A stretch of DNA of 27,740 nucleotides from a virus. This document shows positions 20,069 through 26,044 of the stretch, one piece after another. The position numbers were made by a program, and so were the translations under genes. Where the stretch lies: positions 1 to 27,740 of IMG/VR virus record IMGVR_UViG_3300006805_000021. One strand, written 5' to 3'. How positions within the stretch are numbered: the stretch's first letter is position 1; every line of letters begins with the position of its first letter. Under the pieces are notes generated by a model. It made no database searches. It was not told the DNA's origin and saw only the letters and a list, made by a program, of their open reading frames with translations.

Positions 20069-20131
20069 GATTAACTCCAAGCCCCACGAAGCGCGACATT
20101 AGGAGCATTTTCGGGTGGCGACAGTTATACA
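20069..20131 (+). repeat. Hairpin repeat 9 (R9; attC-like, paired with R8)
   Basis: TTAACT (20071-20076) with AGTTA (20123-20127); arms CCCCACGAA/TTCGGGTGG; loop GCGCGACATTAGGAGCAT like the other copies. Arm and core (GTTATAC) match R8, 3.5 kb away. R8 and R9 therefore bracket the structured element, the iterons, and the glycosyltransferase genes. Confidence 0.75.
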
Positions 20132-20136
20132 ATTAC

Positions 20137-20169
20137 AAGCCCGGTGCTACCACAGCGCCGGGCTTTTTT
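20137..20169 (+). terminator. Rho-independent terminator
   Basis: AGCCCGGTGC/GCGCCGGGCT stem with TTTTTT. It ends the glycosyltransferase transcript just upstream of the virion module. Confidence 0.9.
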
Positions 20170-20254
20170 ATTGTCACCCGTCGCTATTCGTCGAAAAATG
20201 TAGCCACCTGTAGCGACGCTTTTCCCGGCACCAAAACTGTATCATGTTCGCACT

Positions 20255-20761
20255 ATGAAAGTGAACGTTGGTGCATTTATTTTGGTCGGTGGTCTCCTCT
20301 GGTGGCTTATGCGCCAAAGTGGCCGGGTTGACGTCGGCACGCCCGCCATCAGTAGCCTACGCCTTGAGGGCGGCGGCGTTCGCATCAATTTGCGCCTTCC
20401 CATCATCAACCGGTCAAACATCGCCGTGCCCATTCAGGGCTTTTTGGGCGTGCTGCTCTACAACGGCTCCCAGATCGGTACTACCACGCTCACGGCACCT
20501 ACCATTGTACAGCCTCGCGCCGTATCGGAACCAGAGTTTTCCACATTCGTATCCGTGGCCAGCGTGCTGACCAGTACCCCGCTACTTTCCCTGCTCAACT
20601 CCCTTGCACAGAAATACCTCGGCGTGTCCATTCCGGGCATACCGGCCAACACGCCCACCGATTCCAACAGTTTGCAAAAATATATGTCCGGCCTGCGCAT
20701 GCGCGGCACGCTGTACGCTGCCGGGCTGGCCCTCGACATTGACGAACAACTGACCACATGA
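20255..20761 (+). CDS. Membrane-anchored LEA-2-like protein
   Basis: The protein has 168 residues. Residues 5-19 are a TM helix (VGAFILVGGLLWWLM). The following domain has VRINLRLPIINRSNIAVPI, LLYNGSQIGTTTL and a PRAVSEPEF turn. That is the beta-strand pattern of LEA type-2 (LEA14/WHy) domains, small immunoglobulin-like folds. It is the first gene of the late module, joined by ATGA to a transglutaminase-like gene. A membrane-bound virion or assembly factor is plausible. Confidence 0.6.
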   Translation: MKVNVGAFILVGGLLWWLMRQSGRVDVGTPAISSLRLEGGGVRINLRLPIINRSNIAVPIQGFLGVLLYNGSQIGTTTLTAPTIVQPRAVSEPEFSTFVSVASVLTSTPLLSLLNSLAQKYLGVSIPGIPANTPTDSNSLQKYMSGLRMRGTLYAAGLALDIDEQLTT

Positions 20762-21411
20762 CACGTCGCCGCCTGAACGCCGCCGCGCGCCAGGCTGCAA
20801 CGTGTACACCGGCGCACATCATAAAACCAAGCCCCCAAACCGAACTACTTCGGCACCGCAACGGCGGTACCGACGACATCATTGAGGCAATACTGTACAT
20901 GGACTCGCACAGCTCCGAGTGGATCGTGACCGACCGCGTGGAATGCCTTCGCGGCGCCACGGACTACGACACGATGCGCAACGTGTGGGGATTCGTGCGG
21001 AACAACCTGCGATACCGTGCCGACCGGCCTGGGCATGAGCGGGTAAAAAGCCCCGGTGCCCTGTTTTCGGCAGGTGTAGGCGACTGCAAGAGTTTCAGCA
21101 TAGCCGAAGGGGCCATCCTGCACGCACTTGGGTACCGGTACCGCTACCGGTTCACGGCCTACGAGCCGGGCGATTTTTCCCATGTGTATGTGGTGGCCAC
21201 CACGCCCGACGGGCAAGACGTGATACTGGACGCAGTACACACCGCATTCGACGAGGAAGTGCCGTACCGCAGGAAAAAAGACATACGGCCCGAAAAATCG
21301 GGCATACAAGCCCTGCCAACCAATCCAAACCAACAACCCGGACAGCCGCGCCGGTGGCCGGTGCTCCGGTTTGTCCTTGGCGCATGGCTGGCCTACTTGA
21401 TACTTAAATGA
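20758..21411 (+). CDS. Transglutaminase-like cysteine protease with C-terminal TM
   Basis: The protein has 217 residues. The papain-like triad is visible: Cys110 in GVGDCKSFS, His142 in FSHVYVV and Asp158 in VILDAVH, as in bacterial transglutaminase-like (TGc) proteins. The C-terminus VLRFVLGAWLAYLILK is a TM anchor. Such enzymes cleave or cross-link proteins; here maturation or cross-linking of capsid proteins, or a cell-entry function, are options. It overlaps both neighbours by ATGA. Confidence 0.75.
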   Translation: MTRRRLNAAARQAATCTPAHIIKPSPQTELLRHRNGGTDDIIEAILYMDSHSSEWIVTDRVECLRGATDYDTMRNVWGFVRNNLRYRADRPGHERVKSPGALFSAGVGDCKSFSIAEGAILHALGYRYRYRFTAYEPGDFSHVYVVATTPDGQDVILDAVHTAFDEEVPYRRKKDIRPEKSGIQALPTNPNQQPGQPRRWPVLRFVLGAWLAYLILK

Positions 21412-22562
21412 CACGCATCAGCACCATACACGGGATTCCGTTCAACGAGTTTGCCGACCGCAGCGCCAACGTGGCGACTGCAAAGGAATTTTTTCCTTAT
21501 CTGTCCATGACGGCGGGCGAACTCGAACTTTCCCTGCTGCGCCAACGCGCCCAGATATTCCGGCAGTTTGCGCCGGAAATGGGCATTTACTCGGAGGCCG
21601 TTCGAATGATTGACCGCGCCCTGAACGAAGGCCCCGCTGGTGTAAACTACGTCGGTGTGGTGCCGGATGAATTGCAGCCGCTTGCCAAGATACTTACCCA
21701 GGCAACCCACAACAACAAGCCGGCCAGCCGCGCCGGGTTCTTTGGCCGCACATCGGCAAAAGTTGGTGAAATCATCCCCGCCACCCAACGCCGCCAACAA
21801 TGTATCGAAACCAAAATGGCCCAATACGGCCTGCCAAAATCAAGACTGACACCGCCCAACAAATTTCCCAGTCCAAACGAGTATTCAGTTTGGGAAAAAA
21901 CCGTAAAACCATTGTTGGTCAGCGTGACGGCCACCTGCTACCGGCAATTTGAAATCGAAAAAATCCTGAACAGCGGCGTAGAGCGCAGCGGGCACCACCT
22001 GCTGTACAAATCGCTGCCGAAGGATTACCAGATACCGGGCGACGTGCGCACCAAACGCATACTGCACGGCACAGGCGTGGAGGGCATGGCCTTGGTAGGC
22101 GAGATTGACAAAAGCCTGATGTACCTCTGGGTAGAAAATGGCATCATTCAGCGCAACACCGAAAACAAAATAGGCCCCCTTTCGAGCGTGACAAGTAGTA
22201 TCTACTTGGCCCCCGACCCGCAGCAAGCGGTGGCCGCATTCAATGCCTGGGGCGCTACCCAGCCGACGGACAAGTGGCAAAAGATGAAAAGCGGAGCGGC
22301 CCTAAACGGAAAAATTTCCATTGACCCCATCACCGCCGGCGTGATACTCGGCGTGGCCGCCGCTCTCGAGGCCGCATTTGGATTCCTGAAATCAATCCGT
22401 GAACAAAAAGACTATGCAATGGTGCAAGCCCAAGGATTCGGCACGGAGGCTTTCAGCGCATCGCAAGGCGACTGGCTCGGCAATCCTGACGCAGGTAGCG
22501 GCGGATTTAGCACCGGTACCCTGCTGCTGCTGGGCGGTGCGGCCCTATTGCTTTCAAAATAA
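21408..22562 (+). CDS. Large late protein with C-terminal hydrophobic segments
   Basis: The protein has 384 residues and is not recognised. The N-terminal half is helical (GELELSLLRQRAQIFRQF), the middle contains YLWVENGIIQRNTENK, and the end carries ITAGVILGVAAALEAAFGF and a final TM segment FSTGTLLLLGGAALLLSK. The TM at the extreme C-terminus parallels its neighbours. It is coupled to the transglutaminase-like gene. A membrane-associated structural protein (for example a vertex or membrane-linker protein) is a reasonable guess only. Confidence 0.62.
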   Translation: MTRISTIHGIPFNEFADRSANVATAKEFFPYLSMTAGELELSLLRQRAQIFRQFAPEMGIYSEAVRMIDRALNEGPAGVNYVGVVPDELQPLAKILTQATHNNKPASRAGFFGRTSAKVGEIIPATQRRQQCIETKMAQYGLPKSRLTPPNKFPSPNEYSVWEKTVKPLLVSVTATCYRQFEIEKILNSGVERSGHHLLYKSLPKDYQIPGDVRTKRILHGTGVEGMALVGEIDKSLMYLWVENGIIQRNTENKIGPLSSVTSSIYLAPDPQQAVAAFNAWGATQPTDKWQKMKSGAALNGKISIDPITAGVILGVAAALEAAFGFLKSIREQKDYAMVQAQGFGTEAFSASQGDWLGNPDAGSGGFSTGTLLLLGGAALLLSK

Positions 22563-22617
22563 AAACAAACTGCCGGGTAGCGCCCGGTTCACTCAAACAC
22601 AAACACAAACAAACACT

Positions 22618-22899
22618 ATGGCAATCGCAAAGAAAAAAACTGCACGCCGTAAAAGCAGCACGGGCGCTACCAAGCGTAAGCGGAAAACCCGGGTTGGCGA
22701 GGCCGCGAAAAATGTAAAAATCGCCGGCCAAAACTTCAGCAAATCCTCCTGCCACTCTTCCAAGACGGAGGCCAAAAAGCGTGCGGAAAACGTGCGCACG
22801 AAGGGCAACCGGGCACGAGTGCTGAAAAACGGCAAGACCTATTGCGTGTACACCGGCGGCAAAAGCAAAGCGCTGACGCGCCGCGCCAAACGCGCATGA
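22618..22899 (+). CDS. Lys/Arg-rich DNA-binding protein (histone-like)
   Basis: The protein has 93 residues with very high Lys/Arg content, opening MAIAKKKTARRKSS, then KRKRKTRVGEAAKNV, and ending KSKALTRRAKRA. A central short beta motif (VLKNGKTYCVYTGG) interrupts the basic tails. It probably neutralises and condenses the genome inside the capsid or before packaging. The leader is a repeated ACAAAC tract directly before the ATG. Located immediately before membrane and capsid genes, it fits a minor virion protein. Confidence 0.72.
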   Translation: MAIAKKKTARRKSSTGATKRKRKTRVGEAAKNVKIAGQNFSKSSCHSSKTEAKKRAENVRTKGNRARVLKNGKTYCVYTGGKSKALTRRAKRA

Positions 22900-22939
22900 C
22901 CAAACACTTTTCTTACACAAACACAAAAATTTGTCCATC

Positions 22940-23323
22940 ATGTGTGGATGCAAAATTTCTGGAAAAATGGCAAAAAAACGCATCAGCGGTTTTGGCAGCA
23001 TCGGCAGTACCGCCGGCGAATTGCTGCCCATCGTGGCGGGCTACGCAGCCGGCCAAATCCTCACCAAACAACTCACGTTCCTTTCGGCCAACCCCACCAC
23101 GGGCAACCTGGTGAAAATGGCCGCCGGGCTTTTCTTCGCGGGCAGTCGCGGATTCATGGGAGGTCTTGCCAAGGGCGTAGCGCTCAACGGCGCCGCCGGA
23201 TTTGTCATGCCCGTGCTCGAGCAGTCGGGCCTCGGCCTGTTGCCGCCCGGCATGCCGGCCCGCTACATCGCGGGCGTACCGGAACCGGATGCCGTCAACA
23301 CCGGGGAAACTATGGGTTATTAA
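22940..23323 (+). CDS. Glycine-rich membrane protein of the virion module
   Basis: From ATG 22940 the product starts MCGCKISGKMAKKRISGFG (127 residues); ATG 22967 is an alternative. It has two hydrophobic glycine-rich stretches (AGELLPIVAGYAAGQIL; AAGLFFAGSRGFMGGLAKG) and a third around LNGAAGFVMPVLEQSG. It sits directly upstream of the probable capsid gene. Small abundant membrane proteins in this position are typical of viruses with an internal lipid layer, which is an inference. The MCGC start resembles MCNC of the gene at 24200. Confidence 0.62.
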   Translation: MCGCKISGKMAKKRISGFGSIGSTAGELLPIVAGYAAGQILTKQLTFLSANPTTGNLVKMAAGLFFAGSRGFMGGLAKGVALNGAAGFVMPVLEQSGLGLLPPGMPARYIAGVPEPDAVNTGETMGY

Positions 23324-23370
23324 CCCTATGAACAACTTTTTTTTTTCACACAAAAGCACATCGCAAAATA

Positions 23371-24105
23371 ATGGCTGCACAAATCCTTCCTGCAACCCAA
23401 GGCCGCGCGGACTACCTGCGCGTTGGCGAAGCGGTGGCCAGCATGCTGGGCATTGACTTCAACACCTTCAAAAACTCCTACAAGTTCTACGACGACGAGC
23501 TTCGGCTGATTACGCCGCTAAGCCCCTCGCAGAGCTCGTACAACTTCAACCCGGTGCGCGGCATTGACACCAACTTGCCCACGTCCAGCCTCATGGACAA
23601 ATCCGACCTGTTCGCCGTGACCGGTGTGGGCCTCATCTTCACCCGGGCGACGTACGCCAGCGCCACCGGCGCATTGTCGGCCTACGGCAACTACCCGGCC
23701 TACACCTACCCGTACGCGGCGGTGTTTTCCGGCTCGAACGAGCAGGCCGGCCTCTTGAACATCGTCAACGGGCAGGTGGCCCTCGCGGTCAACTCTGACC
23801 AGCAATGGAATATCCCCGCCGACCGCATGGTGTACGCCGATCAGTACATCAATGCGCAGGTGCAAACCATCCAGTACGGCGGCACCAACGGCAAGCAGGG
23901 CATTCTCGACCTGAATGCAATCGTAATCATGGACGGTGAAAATCAGAACGTGATTACGGTGAACCTCCCGGCTGGTGGCACCTTGACCAACATTGACGGC
24001 AACACCAACGCCACCACGCGCAACATCCTCGGCGTTCGCCTTATCGGCTTCCGCATCCGCAACGCGGCCAATGGCGGATTCACCAACGGAAGCTGCCGGG
24101 TGTAG
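23371..24105 (+). CDS. Probable major capsid protein
   Basis: The protein has 244 residues, no TM and no signal peptide. It has few charged residues and is rich in Asn, Thr, Gly, Ala and Tyr (YNFNPVRGIDTNLPTSSL, GNYPAYTYPYAAVF, NLPAGGTLTNIDGN), typical of abundant beta-sandwich shell proteins. A helix-rich N-terminus (YLRVGEAVASMLGIDFNTF) precedes beta-rich sequence. It is the only large soluble protein in this part of the cluster, and a strong terminator directly follows it, which favours high independent expression. No HK97-fold feature is seen. A jelly-roll shell is my best guess, from composition and context only. Confidence 0.55.
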   Translation: MAAQILPATQGRADYLRVGEAVASMLGIDFNTFKNSYKFYDDELRLITPLSPSQSSYNFNPVRGIDTNLPTSSLMDKSDLFAVTGVGLIFTRATYASATGALSAYGNYPAYTYPYAAVFSGSNEQAGLLNIVNGQVALAVNSDQQWNIPADRMVYADQYINAQVQTIQYGGTNGKQGILDLNAIVIMDGENQNVITVNLPAGGTLTNIDGNTNATTRNILGVRLIGFRIRNAANGGFTNGSCRV

Positions 24106-24139
24106 TCACTTCGGAGGAGGCATTTTTTGAAATATCCAC

Positions 24140-24175
24140 ACGGGCGGCGGCCATGCGCTGCCGCCCGTATTTTTT
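24140..24175 (+). terminator. Strong terminator after the capsid gene
   Basis: A 9-bp stem ACGGGCGGC/GCCGCCCGT with an 11-nt loop is followed by ATTTTTT. It lies 35 bp after the capsid stop inside the late gene cluster. Partial termination here would give the capsid mRNA excess over downstream genes. Confidence 0.92.
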
Positions 24176-24199
24176 CAAACACAAACACACCACAACATT

Positions 24200-24634
24200 A
24201 TGTGCAATTGTGTCCACAGATGTTTTGAGCTGCAGGAAATTACCACCGCTGCGGCCCAAAACGCCCTGCCCGATGATACGCGCATTCGCACCAACTTGGT
24301 GACGAGCATACAGGTGCAGCCGTCCGATCCGACCGGATCGCGCACCTACCTTTCGCCGAACGGCAAAACGCTGGCATCGTGGTCGGTGCTGAACTCGTCG
24401 TACCTGTATGTGTACAACCAGAACGGCACACGCCTTGCAATCCTGCCCCTTTCGCAGATCGTGCGCACCACCGAAGATCAGGAACCCATGCGGGTGAGCT
24501 GGCAACAGATTGACCCAACGCAGAGCTTTCTCAAAGTGAACACAAGCGCAGCCGGCTACAATGCCGCCCACGTCTTTGTGCTCAACTGGGGGCTGGCTTG
24601 TGATGCCTGCGGCATCACGCCGAATAATTTGTAA
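24200..24634 (+). CDS. Small virion-type beta protein (possible vertex/penton)
   Basis: The protein has 144 residues. The N-terminus is MCNCVHRCFELQ. It then shows alternating strands (RTNLVTSIQVQPSD, YLYVYNQNGTRLAILPL, HVFVLNWGLACDACG), without TM. Directly following the capsid gene and its terminator, with an ACAAACAC leader, it is a candidate minor capsid or vertex protein. Cysteines at both ends (MCNC...C; ACDACG) could bind a metal or form disulfides. Confidence 0.55.
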   Translation: MCNCVHRCFELQEITTAAAQNALPDDTRIRTNLVTSIQVQPSDPTGSRTYLSPNGKTLASWSVLNSSYLYVYNQNGTRLAILPLSQIVRTTEDQEPMRVSWQQIDPTQSFLKVNTSAAGYNAAHVFVLNWGLACDACGITPNNL

Positions 24635-24656
24635 ACGTTACCACCACACCACGGCC

Positions 24657-25433
24657 ATGACCATAACCAGTTTCGAAAGTTTGCAAAAATGGTTTTACGG
24701 GCAACAGCGCAACGACGACGAAGTGGCGGCGCATTGGAACCTGTACGGCACGCGATTCGGGGAAACCGAAAAGCGTGTGTCATTCAATACCACGATCAAC
24801 GACAAAGACGGATCGTTTTCGTACCTCGCGGAAACCATTCGGCAATTGAACAACCCGGACGGTTCAACGTTCCGCATTCAAGTTTTCCCCAAGGGGAAGC
24901 CGAACAACCCGACGGGAAACGTATATGTACAAATTTTCGAAAAATCTTCGGCTGCCAATTCGGTCATGGCTCCCACTTCGGCTTCTGGCGCTGCCATATC
25001 CGGGCTACCGCCCGGCGTTGGCAGCATCCAGGAGTATGTCAATAAGGAAGTGGAAATGGCCATGTTGAAAAAGGAAGTGCAGGACTTGAAGGACGCGCTT
25101 TCACAGCCGAACAACGGATGGGAACGCGCTGTGGAGACGATCAGCGGAATACCCGGAATAGACAAGGCGCTGCAAGCCCTTGTGGCCGGGCTGGTGACGA
25201 AGTTCAACCCGGGGGCAGCTCCGGCGGTTCAGGCCGCTATGGCCGGAACGCCATCGGTGGCCTATCACGGCGAACACGACGAAGACGACAGCGACGACCC
25301 GCAAACGGTGTTTGCCGAAAACATCAACGCGGCGGCAAACATGCTCCACACCGACCCGCTGACACTTTCCAAAAAAATAAACGCCCTGGTGCAGTCCAAC
25401 CCAGAGGTGGCAAAACAACTGCTAAATGGGTAA
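24657..25433 (+). CDS. Late structural-type protein with coiled coil (258 aa)
   Basis: From ATG 24657 the N-terminal domain is beta-rich (FRIQVFPKGKPNNPTGN, then VYVQIFEK). A flexible Ala/Ser/Pro linker, a heptad helix (NKEVEMAMLKKEVQDLKDAL), an Ala/Pro-rich segment, an acidic stretch (HDEDDSDDPQTV) and a C-terminal helical domain (NINAAANMLHTDPLTLSKKI) follow. Coiled coil plus head domain suggests a trimeric spike or linker protein, or a scaffold. The family is not recognised. It overlaps the next gene by 8 bp. Confidence 0.6.
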   Translation: MTITSFESLQKWFYGQQRNDDEVAAHWNLYGTRFGETEKRVSFNTTINDKDGSFSYLAETIRQLNNPDGSTFRIQVFPKGKPNNPTGNVYVQIFEKSSAANSVMAPTSASGAAISGLPPGVGSIQEYVNKEVEMAMLKKEVQDLKDALSQPNNGWERAVETISGIPGIDKALQALVAGLVTKFNPGAAPAVQAAMAGTPSVAYHGEHDEDDSDDPQTVFAENINAAANMLHTDPLTLSKKINALVQSNPEVAKQLLNG

Positions 25434-25734
25434 CATGCTCAAACTCAAACTGCGGCCCACCACCCTGCCACCCATGACCGCCGACGGCTACATGGTGGAC
25501 GTGGTGGGCGTGGCGGCGATCATTTTCCAGAACACGGGCACCACAAACTGCCATATTTTTAACGGCATGTGGACTATTCTGGCCAATGGCGGCACGCTGG
25601 CCCTGAACGTCACCGAGGATTTGGGCAGCCTCGACGTGCTCGACTTGAGCGTGCAGTTTGTGGGGGCCGGCACCAACCGCCTCGAAATACTCACCCTACG
25701 GCAGGGCAACGACAACAGCACCCTAAATTGTTGA
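25426..25734 (+). CDS. Small beta-rich virion-type protein (102 aa)
   Basis: ATG 25426 overlaps the end of the upstream gene; ATG 25435 is an alternative. The protein is all-beta in pattern (KLKLRPTTLPPMTADGYMVD, VVGVAAIIFQNTGTTNCHIF, DVLDLSVQFVGAGTNRLEIL), with no TM. It looks like a small barrel or spike-base protein. It is unrecognised but clearly part of the late operon. Confidence 0.6.
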   Translation: MGNMLKLKLRPTTLPPMTADGYMVDVVGVAAIIFQNTGTTNCHIFNGMWTILANGGTLALNVTEDLGSLDVLDLSVQFVGAGTNRLEILTLRQGNDNSTLNC

Positions 25735-25738
25735 AAAA

Positions 25739-26044
25739 ATGGCACTTATTCAGGCATGGAACCCGACCACCGGCGGAAGCGGAGGCCAAACGCTGGAATG
25801 GGAGCGCGACCGGGTGGTGGAAACCGACCCATTTTCGGCGGGCTATGCCATCGTGCTGACCGAAACCCCATTGGACGAAAACGCCATCATGGTATGGAGC
25901 AAGGGAATGATCCTCGACACCGATGACTATTCCTACGATTCCGGCACAAATTCAATCATCATCAATTTTTCCGGCGATCCGTCCACCGATACTTCGAACG
26001 GTGAATGGGTTTTTTCGGTAACATATCCCTATGAAGTGGTTTAG
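25739..26044 (+). CDS. Small beta-rich virion-type protein (101 aa)
   Basis: The protein has ALIQAWNPTTGGSGGQTLEW followed by strands ENAIMVWSKGMILDTDDY, SIIINFSGDPSTD and WVFSVTYPYEVV. This repeated beta pattern with Asn/Asp turns is common in fibre-associated phage proteins. Its 3' end overlaps the start of the secreted fibre-like gene (ATG 26031) by 14 bp, so the two are probably co-translated. It may connect the fibre to the particle. Confidence 0.6.
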   Translation: MALIQAWNPTTGGSGGQTLEWERDRVVETDPFSAGYAIVLTETPLDENAIMVWSKGMILDTDDYSYDSGTNSIIINFSGDPSTDTSNGEWVFSVTYPYEVV

